Source of the DNA: an uncultured Chloroflexota bacterium
GTDB lineage: Bacteria; Chloroflexota; Dehalococcoidia; Lucifugimonadales; CAJWER01
Direction of reading: 5' to 3'
NCBI GenBank assembly: GCA_913030785.1
Contig: CAJWER010000004.1
Location: 1 to 31,321, forward strand
DNA length: 31,321 bases
Shown: piece after piece, positions 23,122 through 30,067 of the stretch
Layout: each line of letters starts with the position of its first letter
How positions within the stretch are numbered: position 1 is the first letter of the stretch
Made by a program: the position numbers and the translations under genes
Notes under the pieces: generated by a model
Seen by the model: only the letters and a program-made list of their open reading frames with translations
What the model was told of the DNA's origin: nothing
Database searches by the model: none

Positions 23122-23319
23122 TTACTCTATGAGTGTGCCGGAGTCGAGGTTGTAGAGGTACTTGTTGCCTTCGCCAACCCCTTCGGTGATCACGACCTCA
23201 TGCACATGAACATCGGTGGATTCGATGTGCATCGATGTGCCCGTCGTTTCGACCAACATGCCGCCAAAGGTCTTGAGCTTGATCCCGGCCTCTACCTCTT
23301 CCATGGTGGAATATTTCAA
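23122..23319 (-). CDS. Small 65-residue beta-rich protein of unknown function
   Basis: It starts with TTG 23319, chosen for the AGGA 7 nt upstream; an internal ATG five codons later lacks a ribosome site. The protein (KLKTFGGMLVETTGTSMHIE near the middle) is predicted to be all beta, acidic, without Cys or membrane helix. No family is recognised. It is 70 nt upstream of the DUF4178 gene and is probably the first gene of this operon. A TATCAT -10 candidate on the minus strand (23385-23390) with a poor -35 would give a leader of about 60 nt. Confidence 0.6.
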   Translation of the reverse strand: MKYSTMEEVEAGIKLKTFGGMLVETTGTSMHIESTDVHVHEVVITEGVGEGNKYLYNLDSGTLIE

Positions 23320-23666
23320 TTAGGCTTCCTCATTTCTTTTGTGAGTTCAGTAGTTAAGAGGGACGTGTGTATCGCGTTGTCCCTATGATACCCCGCTAAA
23401 TCCGGAGCCATTTGCCTCACCTGTCACGCTTGAGCCGTGGACGAGATAGCTTAGCCACAGATTCTACCAGTCTGAGAAGCTGTGATAAAGGCCCTGGGGA
23501 TGTCTCCCTGCATCAATTTGGAACTCAGACTCAAACGGTCCAATACGTGTGGGCGGCCAACAACTCGAGTTCCATTCAGGCGAATATCGCCTAGGAAGTC
23601 CAGAGCGAACTTGGCTTAAGGTGTGATAGGCCCTTGCCGGCACAGCGCGCGCAGCGCCGGCTGTGT
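23320..23666. other. Divergent intergenic region between the 65-aa gene and mnmA
   Basis: No gene is seen in this stretch. It contains the minus-strand -10 candidate TATCAT (23385-23390) and a small palindrome GGCGA-ATA-TCGCC (23579-23591). Just before mnmA there is a GC-rich stretch with repeated GCCGGC and CACAGC/GCTGTG arms (23637-23666). No tRNA or known riboswitch pattern is seen. Confidence 0.4.
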
Positions 23667-23672
23667 TACGCT
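23664..23672 (+). promoter_or_regulatory. Extended -10 ahead of mnmA, probable leaderless start
   Basis: TGTTACGCT (TG-N-TACGCT) ends 6 nt before the ATG at 23679, with no ribosome site between them and no -35 at the right distance. Transcription would start at or next to the A of the ATG. Confidence 0.4.
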
Positions 23673-23678
23673 TTTTGG

Positions 23679-24803
23679 ATGGAAAAAGGACGTGTTGTAG
23701 TTGCGATGTCCGGTGGTGTGGACTCATCCGTGGCGGCGCTGCTGTTGAAACAGCAGGGCTACGATGTCGTGGGCGTGACCATGCGGCTGTGGACTGAGGA
23801 GCGTGGCGATGTTCCGGCCTCTGCGAAGCGGTGCTGCTCGGTAGAGGACATCGACGATGCTCGGCGGGTCTGCCAGAAGATTGGTGTGCCCCATTACGTC
23901 ATGAACCTGGAGCGCGAGTTCCAGGAGCACGTAGTTGACTATTTCTGCCAAGAGTACGATCGCGGTCGCACCCCTCATCCGTGCCTCGCATGCAACGACA
24001 AGATCAAATTCGATTTCCTGTTGAAGCGAGCCCTTTTCCTGGACGCGGACTACATTGCGACGGGTCACTATGCAAGGGTTGCGAAAACTGGTGAAGCTTA
24101 CCGATTGCTGAAAGGGCTGGACGCCAGCAAAGATCAGTCCTACGTGCTGTTCACACTTGGACAGGCGGAGTTGAGCAGGCTGTTGTTGCCTATTGGCGAG
24201 GTAGACAAGGCAGATGTGCGCGTAATGGCTGCTGAGGCTGGGCTCGCGGTGGCGGATAAGCCAGACAGCCAGGAGATTTGCTTCATTCCAAGTGGCGACT
24301 ATCGCAAATTCATCGAGGATCGAGGGAAGCCCAGGCCCGGCGACCTCGTTGATATGGATGGTGCGCTGATCAAGCGCCACCCCGGTGTGCAGTTCTTCAC
24401 GATCGGACAGCGTCGTGGTCTGGGACTCCCGGGCGGCGGCACCAGTCCTGTCTTCGTTACAGAGATCGACCCGGAGACCAACCGTGTCACGGTCGGTGCG
24501 GAGAGTGATCTGTATCGAGACGTCCTGTGGGCCTCCGGGCTCTCCTTCACGTCCGGACACCCGCCGAATGGTCCGATACCTGTGACGGTCAAGATTCGAT
24601 ACAAATCCTCAGCGAACCGAGCTACGCTAACAATGCGCGGAGATTGGGCTACGGTGCAGTTCGACGAGCCGCAGCGCGCCATCACGCCGGGTCAGCCTGC
24701 AGTGTTTTACGATGGCGAGGAGGTTGTTGGTGGGGGCTTCATTGAGGTCCGTGAGCCATCGCCGATTCAGATGGCTCGGGTCGGACTACAGAGCGCCGTT
24801 TAA
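23679..24803 (+). CDS. mnmA: tRNA-specific 2-thiouridylase
   Basis: MnmA transfers sulfur to U34 of tRNA-Lys, -Glu and -Gln using ATP. The protein from ATG 23679 has 374 residues. It shows the PP-loop SGGVDSS (11-17), DARRVCQKIGVPHYV, the first catalytic Cys C105 in CLACNDKIKFDFLL, TGHYARV (128-134), DQSYVLF (152-158), and the second catalytic Cys C201 in SQEICFIPSGDY. It ends with the C-terminal beta-barrel (GQPAVFYDGEEVVGGG). An upstream in-frame TTG at 23634 would add 15 residues unlike the family, so ATG 23679 is chosen. It is first in a plus-strand run with rnhB 41 nt downstream. Confidence 0.96.
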   Translation: MEKGRVVVAMSGGVDSSVAALLLKQQGYDVVGVTMRLWTEERGDVPASAKRCCSVEDIDDARRVCQKIGVPHYVMNLEREFQEHVVDYFCQEYDRGRTPHPCLACNDKIKFDFLLKRALFLDADYIATGHYARVAKTGEAYRLLKGLDASKDQSYVLFTLGQAELSRLLLPIGEVDKADVRVMAAEAGLAVADKPDSQEICFIPSGDYRKFIEDRGKPRPGDLVDMDGALIKRHPGVQFFTIGQRRGLGLPGGGTSPVFVTEIDPETNRVTVGAESDLYRDVLWASGLSFTSGHPPNGPIPVTVKIRYKSSANRATLTMRGDWATVQFDEPQRAITPGQPAVFYDGEEVVGGGFIEVREPSPIQMARVGLQSAV

Positions 24804-24844
24804 CCTCCGAGCTCGTCTTCGATACTTTGCGATTCGCATGGTGA

Positions 24845-25516
24845 TTGACGCCTGTGAAGACTTTTAAAGCAAAGAAGCCACGCAGCGAGCGACCGCGCCC
24901 TGACAACAGCGAAGAGACTGCGCTACTGGGTCAGGGTTACTCGCTCGTCGCTGGAATGGACGAGGCCGGCCGAGGTCCGCTGGCCGGGCCGGTCGTGGCG
25001 GGTCTGATTATCCTGCCAAGGAGCCTGTCCGGGCCGTGGGTAAAGGACATTCGCGACAGCAAGGTCATGACGCGGATACAGCGCGAGAAGGTCTTTGGGC
25101 ACCTGGAAGAGGAGGCTCTGGGCTTTCAGAGTGGGGCCGCGTCGGCTCTGGAGATCGATCAGTTGGGCATAGTGCCCGCTACCCGTCTCGCGATGACCAG
25201 GGCGCTGAACGCATTGGCGTTGATGCCCCAATTCCTGTTGTTAGACGCATTCCCGCTGCCTGGCGTCGACATACCGCAATTGGCAATCGTCAAGGGCGAC
25301 GCGACGTGCCTTTCGATAGCTGCGGCGTCGGTGGTTGCGAAGGTGACCCGTGACCGCATGATGGAGGAGCTTGACGAGCAATTTCCCGGCTACGGCTTTG
25401 CACAAAACAAGGGATATGGGACCGGAGAGCACATGCGGATACTGGAGGAGCTAGGCCCCTGCCCCATTCATCGATTCAGCTTCGAGCCCATCAAGGGTTC
25501 AGGAGCAACGAGATGA
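24845..25516 (+). CDS. rnhB: Ribonuclease HII
   Basis: RNase HII cuts RNA in RNA-DNA hybrids and removes single ribonucleotides from DNA. The active-site acids are present: D39-E40 in AGMDEAGRGPLAGPVVA, D134 in FLLLDAF, and D170 in KVTRDRMM, with DSK and the C-terminal GYGFAQNKGYGT-EHM motif. The start is unsure: TTG 24845 opens the frame and GTG 24854 is nearby, both without a good ribosome site. The N-terminal 25 residues are a basic, low-complexity extension. Its TGA overlaps an ATG at 25513 that begins the YraN reading frame (ATGA), a common arrangement for this gene pair. Confidence 0.95.
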   Translation: MTPVKTFKAKKPRSERPRPDNSEETALLGQGYSLVAGMDEAGRGPLAGPVVAGLIILPRSLSGPWVKDIRDSKVMTRIQREKVFGHLEEEALGFQSGAASALEIDQLGIVPATRLAMTRALNALALMPQFLLLDAFPLPGVDIPQLAIVKGDATCLSIAAASVVAKVTRDRMMEELDEQFPGYGFAQNKGYGTGEHMRILEELGPCPIHRFSFEPIKGSGATR

Positions 25517-25883
25517 GCACACCTCGAATCCGCCCTTGGCATGGTCGGCGAAGGGCTGGCGAGACGCCATCTGGAGTCCCTGGGCTACAACACATTGGCT
25601 GTCAACGTCAGATTTGCGTCTGGCGAAAGTGACCTGGTCGCAGAACACGGCGAGACCATTGTGTTTGTGGAGGTACGAACCCGAAGGGGCACTGGGGTTG
25701 GCTCGCCAGAGGAGTCCATAACACCCAGGAAGCTCTCTAAGATGACAGCGACAGCGCAAGAATACGTGCAGGCCCACGAGTCGGAGGGGCGTGATTGGCG
25801 CATTGACGTTGGTAGCTGTGGAGATAGGCCACGACGGGCGGCTGCGGCGCATAGACATCGTCGAGAACGCGGTCGAGGGGTGA
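25513..25883 (+). pseudogene. yraN: YraN-family nuclease-like protein with two apparent +1 frameshifts
   Basis: YraN proteins have a PD-(D/E)xK nuclease-like fold and are often encoded after rnhB. The core reads clearly from 25541: GEGLARRHLESLGYN, GESDLVAEHGETIVFVEVRTR, TPRKLSKMTATAQEYV. Both ends are out of frame. From ATG 25513, MSTPRIR joins LGMVGEGLARR only if one C of CCC 25532-25534 is removed. After WRIDV, deleting one G of 25811-25812 restores VAVEIGHDGRLRRIDIVENA and a stop at 25881-25883. The restored protein of about 122 residues is a full-length, typical YraN. As written, translation from ATG 25541 would give an unrelated Arg-rich tail to 25888. Whether the lesions are real or sequence errors is open. 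Confidence 0.75.
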
Positions 25884-25975
25884 GCTAGTTTGTCCCACGC
25901 TCCGAAGCGTCTGAATTGGCTTTGAACCAATAGTCGCCAGCCGGGACCATGCCTCCACAGGTTCACCACAGACGA

Positions 25976-25991
25976 AAGCTCATATGAGCTT
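25976..25991. promoter_or_regulatory. 16-bp perfect palindrome upstream of the thiE fusion
   Basis: AAGCTCATATGAGCTT is a perfect palindrome with no spacer, about 80 bp upstream of the -10 for the next gene. It could be an operator for a dimeric regulator. No TPP riboswitch (conserved CTGAGA and related core) is visible anywhere in 25889-26072. Confidence 0.35.
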
Positions 25992-26056
25992 CCCGCGACG
26001 GGCAATTCCTGCAATGCGACACTTTCTGAGCAAGGCCGTCCTAGTTCGTGAGCCCG

Positions 26057-26065
26057 TGTTAGAAT
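26057..26065 (+). promoter_or_regulatory. Extended -10 ahead of the thiE fusion, probable leaderless start
   Basis: TGTTAGAAT (TG-N-TAGAAT) ends 7 nt before the ATG at 26073. No ribosome site is found, so the start of transcription should fall on or next to the ATG. Confidence 0.5.
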
Positions 26066-26072
26066 TTTCGCC

Positions 26073-27074
26073 ATGAACCCCTTGGTTGCCGCTCAAATAC
26101 ACGCACTCGTAGAGAACATCCGGCTGCTGGAGGCCTTCGTCACCGTGCCGTTGGGCCTCTACTCCGATATTCGCATGCTTCGCGAGGCGCTGCTGTTGGA
26201 GGGAGCCGGCGATCTGACGCAACCCGAGAATCAGGAGCGGCGCCTGGGTTACCGTGGACTCACAGCCGAGCCGGGACTTCTGGCCCTGCGGGCAGCCACT
26301 CAGATAGAGGACGTACTTGTCACTCTGGCATCCGTCACTGACGGTGACGGCCCTATGCTCAAACCGGAATGGATCTCCCAGGCACAAAAGGTGATTGCAC
26401 GGGTGCTGCAGCGGGTCGGGGGCGATGTGCGTAGCGAGGCTGCGGCGCGTGTTCGCGGCCTCTATGTGATCATCGACCCTGAGGTTACCGGAGGCAGGCC
26501 GGTTCCTGAGATCGCGCGCGCTGCCCTGGAAGGCGGCGCACAAGTACTCCAATACCGAAACAAGACCGGTGATGCCGCAGAGGTACTGACCGAAGCCATC
26601 GAAATGGGTGCGTTGTGCCGGGAGCACGGCGCCCTTTTTATCATGAACGACGATCCAACGCTGGCGGCCTCGTCGGGGGCCGACGGTTTACATGTTGGGC
26701 AGCAGGATTTACCTGTGCTGGAGGCAAGACGCTTTCTGGGCTGGGAGCGTCTAGTCGGACGTTCCAACAACAACATGGACGAGGTCTCGGGGTCGGTGGC
26801 GACGGGTGCTGACTACCTGGCTGTGGGCGCAGTGTTTCCGACGAGCACGATGGGTAAGTCCACCCGCCCGGTCGTGGGGCCAGATTTTGTCAGAACGGCC
26901 AAGCAGTTCGCTGACCAGCCCATAGTTGCGATTGGCGGCATTAATGTGGGCAACGTCGGACAGGTTGTAGTGGCCGGCGCGGACTGCATTTGCGTGGTGG
27001 GCGCTGTGACCCTCGCGGATAACCCTCGCACGTCTACGCAGACGCTCGTGGAAGCTATCGCAAACGCAAAGTAG
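26073..27074 (+). CDS. thiE: Thiamine-phosphate synthase with an unrecognised N-terminal helical domain
   Basis: Residues about 128-333 are ThiE, which joins HMP-pyrophosphate and thiazole phosphate. Seen are GLYVIIDPEVTG, VLQYRNKTGD (pyrophosphate-side Gln/Arg/Lys), FIMNDDPTLAASSGADGLHVGQQDLP, the GRSNNNMDEV loop (usually GRSTHS/N), YLAVGAVFPTSTMGKS, and VAIGGINVGN with the final phosphate-binding VVGAV. Residues 1-127 are an all-helical domain (AAQIHALVENIRLLEAFV, REALLLEGAGDL, LALRAATQIEDVLVTLASV) that does not show the RILDANLNRAREGLRV-type start of the known ThiD2 N-terminal domain. A separate function for it is unknown. The ATG has no ribosome site and appears leaderless. The translin-like gene follows 27 nt downstream and probably belongs to the same transcript. 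Confidence 0.9.
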   Translation: MNPLVAAQIHALVENIRLLEAFVTVPLGLYSDIRMLREALLLEGAGDLTQPENQERRLGYRGLTAEPGLLALRAATQIEDVLVTLASVTDGDGPMLKPEWISQAQKVIARVLQRVGGDVRSEAAARVRGLYVIIDPEVTGGRPVPEIARAALEGGAQVLQYRNKTGDAAEVLTEAIEMGALCREHGALFIMNDDPTLAASSGADGLHVGQQDLPVLEARRFLGWERLVGRSNNNMDEVSGSVATGADYLAVGAVFPTSTMGKSTRPVVGPDFVRTAKQFADQPIVAIGGINVGNVGQVVVAGADCICVVGAVTLADNPRTSTQTLVEAIANAK

Positions 27075-27101
27075 ATTTAGGACCATCAAAACGAGGTGAC
27101 C

Positions 27102-27770
27102 ATGACTATCGATCGAAAAGTCGAACTGGCAGCGGTGTCTGAGACGTCCAGGGCTTCGTTTTTGGAGACGCACAACGCGCGAGAACAGGCCCTGAGGCTG
27201 TCCCGCGAGATCGTGCGGAACTCGGCGAACAGCATCAGGGCCACCCACCGTGCGGAGTACGAGAAGGCGCATGAGCTTTTGCAGGCGGTGTCGAACCTGA
27301 AAAGCGAGCTGGATGAGCTTCTAGCCGGCCATCCTCGGGTCTACTACGCGGGATTTGTCGAGGACGCGGTTAAGGAGTATGCGGAGGCGAGCGCCACCCT
27401 GTCATTTGCGGAAGGCAGGCCGCTGGCAGGGCCGGAGGAGCTTGGCATCGGGGCTGCTCCATACATGAACGCCATGGCGGAGGCAGCAGGTGAGATGCGC
27501 CGCTTTATCCTGGACGCGCTTCGGCGTGACGACGTGAGCCGGTGCGAGGAGCTGCTGGGTGTCATGGACGATATCTACAGTCACCTGGTCTCGATGGACT
27601 TCCCCGATGCCGTGACAAGGGGCCTGCGCCGCAGTACTGACATGGCCCGTGGCGTACTGGAACGAACCCGCGGAGACCTTACTGTGGCCATACGACAGCG
27701 TCGCCTTGAGGGAAAGCTGGCCGACTTGCAAAGATCGCTTGGCGAGAGCTCAGGGGCCCCAACGGCCTGA
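27102..27770 (+). CDS. Translin-family protein
   Basis: This 222-residue all-helical protein carries the translin pattern: NAREQALRLSREIVRNSANSIRATHR (25-50), GFVEDAVKEYAEAS (84-97), PLAGPEELGIGAAPYMNAMAEAAGEMRRFILDALRR (108-142) and DFPDAVTRGLRRSTDMARGVLERTRGDLT (166-194). In eukaryotes translin and TRAX form RNA/DNA-binding octamers, and the TRAX subunit has RNase activity through acidic residues. Here E92, E95, E127 and E131 lie in the equivalent helices, so nuclease activity is possible but not shown. The start is ATG 27102, with AGG 5 nt upstream, rather than GTG 27096. Bacterial members are uncommon and little studied. Being cotranscribed with thiE suggests no specific pathway. Confidence 0.85.
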   Translation: MTIDRKVELAAVSETSRASFLETHNAREQALRLSREIVRNSANSIRATHRAEYEKAHELLQAVSNLKSELDELLAGHPRVYYAGFVEDAVKEYAEASATLSFAEGRPLAGPEELGIGAAPYMNAMAEAAGEMRRFILDALRRDDVSRCEELLGVMDDIYSHLVSMDFPDAVTRGLRRSTDMARGVLERTRGDLTVAIRQRRLEGKLADLQRSLGESSGAPTA

Positions 27771-27891
27771 GAAAAAGAGGGCGTCTTTCAGACGGCCCCT
27801 ATGGGGTCTGCCCCGGCTTCGCGGCTTGACTAGCCCCATGGCGTATGTTAGTTTTTTCACGAGTCAGGCCCCTGTGGAGTTTTATATAGCT
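27771..27891 (+). promoter_or_regulatory. Structured leader region upstream of hppA
   Basis: Just after the translin gene there is a bulged hairpin GGGCGTC-TTTCA-GACGGCCC (about 27777-27797). It overlaps a second possible hairpin CCCC-TAT-GGGG, so the two are mutually exclusive. Read on the minus strand, the first is followed by a TCTTTTTC tract and would be a decent terminator for antisense transcription. TTGACT at 27826-27831 is a good -35 but has only a weak -10 (TAGTTT) at 17 bp. TATATA at 27883-27888 is another possible -10 without a -35. Confidence 0.35.
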
Positions 27892-27918
27892 ATCCTCCCT
27901 CCTGAGGGAGGATTTTTT
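27892..27918 (+). terminator. Intrinsic terminator abutting the hppA ribosome site
   Basis: ATCCTCCCTC (27892-27901) pairs with GAGGGAGGAT (27904-27913) and is followed by TTTTTT (27913-27918), a textbook intrinsic terminator. The T-run ends only 2 nt before the GGAG ribosome site of hppA and 14 nt before its ATG. It either ends the thiE-translin transcript or acts as an attenuator in an hppA leader. Confidence 0.8.
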
Positions 27919-27932
27919 GTGGAGATGCCAAA

Positions 27933-30005
27933 ATGACCATCGTCTATATCGCCTTTGCGGCCGGTGTTGTCGGCCTCTTGTTTGCCCTAGTCCAGGCGAT
28001 TCGAATCATCAAGCTGGACAAAGGCAATGAGCTCGTCCAGATGATAGGAAACGCCATACAGGAAGGCGCGATGGCCTTCCTGTCGCGAGAGTACAGGCTG
28101 CTGGGTATGTTCGTGGTCGTCATGGCCGTGATCCTCGCCGTATTCATCGACTACGACGTGACGGGTCGTGTCGCGGAGGCGAGCGAACTGTTCGACGCGG
28201 ATCGGAGCGTGCCGTCGACCGCTATCGCATACCTGGTCGGCGCAATAGGTTCCGCCCTGGCAGGCTTCATCGGCATGAGCATCGCCATCCGCGCCAACTC
28301 ACGAACCGTCGTGAAAGCCCAGGAGGGCCTGAACGAGGCGCTCAAGGTCGCCTTTAGCTCCGGCTCTGTGATGGGCGTATCGGTAGTGGCCATCGGCCTC
28401 ATCGGCGTGACCCTCGTTTACCTGGTGTTCAAGGACGTCAGCATCATTGCCGGCTTCGGATTCGGCGCATCGTCCATCGCACTGTTTGCGAGGGTTGGTG
28501 GCGGTATCTACACCAAGGCCGCCGATGTCGGCGCAGACCTGGTGGGCAAGGTGGAGGCCGGCATTCCTGAGGACGACCCCCGCAACCCTGCCACAATCGC
28601 AGACAACGTGGGCGACAACGTCGGGGACGTGGCGGGCATGGGCGCGGACCTTTTCGAATCTTACGTTGGATCTATCATCGCGACCATCGCTCTGGCGGCC
28701 ACGGGCGCCCTGTATCTAGATATGGGCGTCGACCTGACCGATACAGAGGCCAACTACGACCACTACCTGTTCTTACTGCCGGTTATCGTCGCGGCCCTTG
28801 GCATATTCTCTTCCATACTGGGTACGCTTCTGGTGCGCACCAAGGAGGGCGCCTCGATGGGCCGCCTCCTCTGGACGCTGCGGACCGGTATCATCGCGTC
28901 CGGCATCCTTGTCCTGATCGGCACCGGAATCGCCATCAACATGATGGACCTGCCCTTCGATCTGTTCTGGGTCATTGTTGTGGGGCTTGTGGCAGGCCAG
29001 ATTATCGGCACATCTTCCGAGATATATACGTCCTATGAGTTTAAGTTCACACGGGACATCGCCGCGCAGTCGGAGACGGGTCCCGCGACCGTGATAATCT
29101 CGGGCCTGGGCCTGGGCATGATGAGCACGCTGATACCGGGTGTTGTGATCGTCGTCGCGATGTGGGCGACCAACGAGCTTGCAGGTGTCTACGGGGTGGC
29201 GTTGGCCGCGGTCGGCATGCTGTCGACCCTGGGCATCACGCTGGCCACGGACGCCTACGGGCCGGTGGCCGACAACGCCGGCGGCATCGCAGAGCAGGCC
29301 CACATGGAGCCAGAGGTGCGCGAGAGGACGGATGCGCTCGACTCTCTGGGCAACACGACGGCGGCAACCGGTAAGGGCTTCGCCATCGGTTCGGCAGTGC
29401 TAACGGCGCTGGCGCTGATGGCGGCCTATGCGAAGGTCAGCGGCGTGGAGACCTTCGACCTGCTGAATGTAAATGTGATGATGGGGCTGATCGTTGGCTC
29501 CATCATGCCGTTCCTGTTCTCCGCGCTGACGATGCAAGCCGTGGGACGCGCGGCGAACGCGATGATCCAAGAGGTCCGTCGTCAGTTCCGGGAAATCGAG
29601 GGGTTGATGGACGGCACCGCCCCGGCGGACTACGCCAGGGCCGTCGACATCAGCACCAGTGGCGCGATGCGCGAGATGGTGTTGCCAGGCTTGCTGGCGA
29701 TCATAGCGCCGGTGGCGGTCGGAGCGATTCTAGGTCCGGAGGCGCTGGGCGGACTTCTCGTGGGCGCAATCGCGACGGGCTTCCTGCTGGCCATTATGAT
29801 GGCCAATGCGGGCGGGGCCTGGGACAACGCCAAGAAGTGGGTCGAGAAGGGTAATCACGGCGGCAAGGGCTCTGAGCAGCACACTGCTGTGGTCGTCGGC
29901 GATACGGTCGGCGACCCTTTCAAGGACACATCTGGTCCGGCCCTGAACATTCTGATCAAGCTGATGTCGATCGTGGCGCTGGTATTCGCGCCGCTGTTCT
30001 TGTAG
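27933..30005 (+). CDS. hppA: K+-dependent ion-pumping membrane pyrophosphatase
   Basis: This 690-residue integral membrane enzyme with about 16 helices couples PPi hydrolysis to H+ or Na+ export. The catalytic signature DVGADLVGKVEAGIPEDD (198-215), then NPATIADNVGDNVGDVAGMG (218-237) and ADLFESY is complete, as are TDAYGPVADNAGGIAEQA (439-456) and the C-terminal VGDTVGDPFKDTSGPALNIL. The K+-dependence position reads GNTTAATGKGFAIGSA with A477 and G480. K+-independent enzymes have Lys and Thr there, so this is the K+-dependent type. Whether it pumps H+, Na+ or both cannot be settled by eye. GGAG lies 8 nt before the ATG; a three-codon ATG-CCA-AAA-TGA frame overlaps the start by four bases. 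Confidence 0.97.
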   Translation: MTIVYIAFAAGVVGLLFALVQAIRIIKLDKGNELVQMIGNAIQEGAMAFLSREYRLLGMFVVVMAVILAVFIDYDVTGRVAEASELFDADRSVPSTAIAYLVGAIGSALAGFIGMSIAIRANSRTVVKAQEGLNEALKVAFSSGSVMGVSVVAIGLIGVTLVYLVFKDVSIIAGFGFGASSIALFARVGGGIYTKAADVGADLVGKVEAGIPEDDPRNPATIADNVGDNVGDVAGMGADLFESYVGSIIATIALAATGALYLDMGVDLTDTEANYDHYLFLLPVIVAALGIFSSILGTLLVRTKEGASMGRLLWTLRTGIIASGILVLIGTGIAINMMDLPFDLFWVIVVGLVAGQIIGTSSEIYTSYEFKFTRDIAAQSETGPATVIISGLGLGMMSTLIPGVVIVVAMWATNELAGVYGVALAAVGMLSTLGITLATDAYGPVADNAGGIAEQAHMEPEVRERTDALDSLGNTTAATGKGFAIGSAVLTALALMAAYAKVSGVETFDLLNVNVMMGLIVGSIMPFLFSALTMQAVGRAANAMIQEVRRQFREIEGLMDGTAPADYARAVDISTSGAMREMVLPGLLAIIAPVAVGAILGPEALGGLLVGAIATGFLLAIMMANAGGAWDNAKKWVEKGNHGGKGSEQHTAVVVGDTVGDPFKDTSGPALNILIKLMSIVALVFAPLFL

Positions 30006-30011
30006 TCTTTC

Positions 30012-30044
30012 CCCCTCCCCTCTCAAAAATGCTGAGGGGAGGGG
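30012..30044. terminator. GC-rich hairpin between convergent hppA and kinase-like gene
   Basis: CCCCTCCCCTC (30012-30022) and GAGGGGAGGGG (30034-30044) form a perfect 11-bp stem with an 11-nt A-rich loop, 7 bp after the hppA stop and 24 bp from the convergent gene. No T-run follows on either strand, so termination would be inefficient or factor-assisted. The G-run strand could also form other structures. Confidence 0.5.
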
Positions 30045-30067
30045 CGGCAGCACCGAGTCGCCAAGGT

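Noticed and set aside
23412..23594. 60-codon plus-strand frame in the mnmA upstream region
   Set aside because: No ribosome site and no protein-like pattern; it spans the palindrome and the divergent promoter region.
23637..23666. Inverted repeat ahead of mnmA as operator
   Set aside because: The GCCGGC and CACAGC/GCTGTG pairs are short and in GC-rich sequence; likely chance.
23724..24560. Open frame of 278 codons on the minus strand
   Set aside because: It is antisense to mnmA, whose identity is certain.
25889..26072. TPP riboswitch upstream of thiE
   Set aside because: The conserved core sequences are absent and the transcript appears leaderless.
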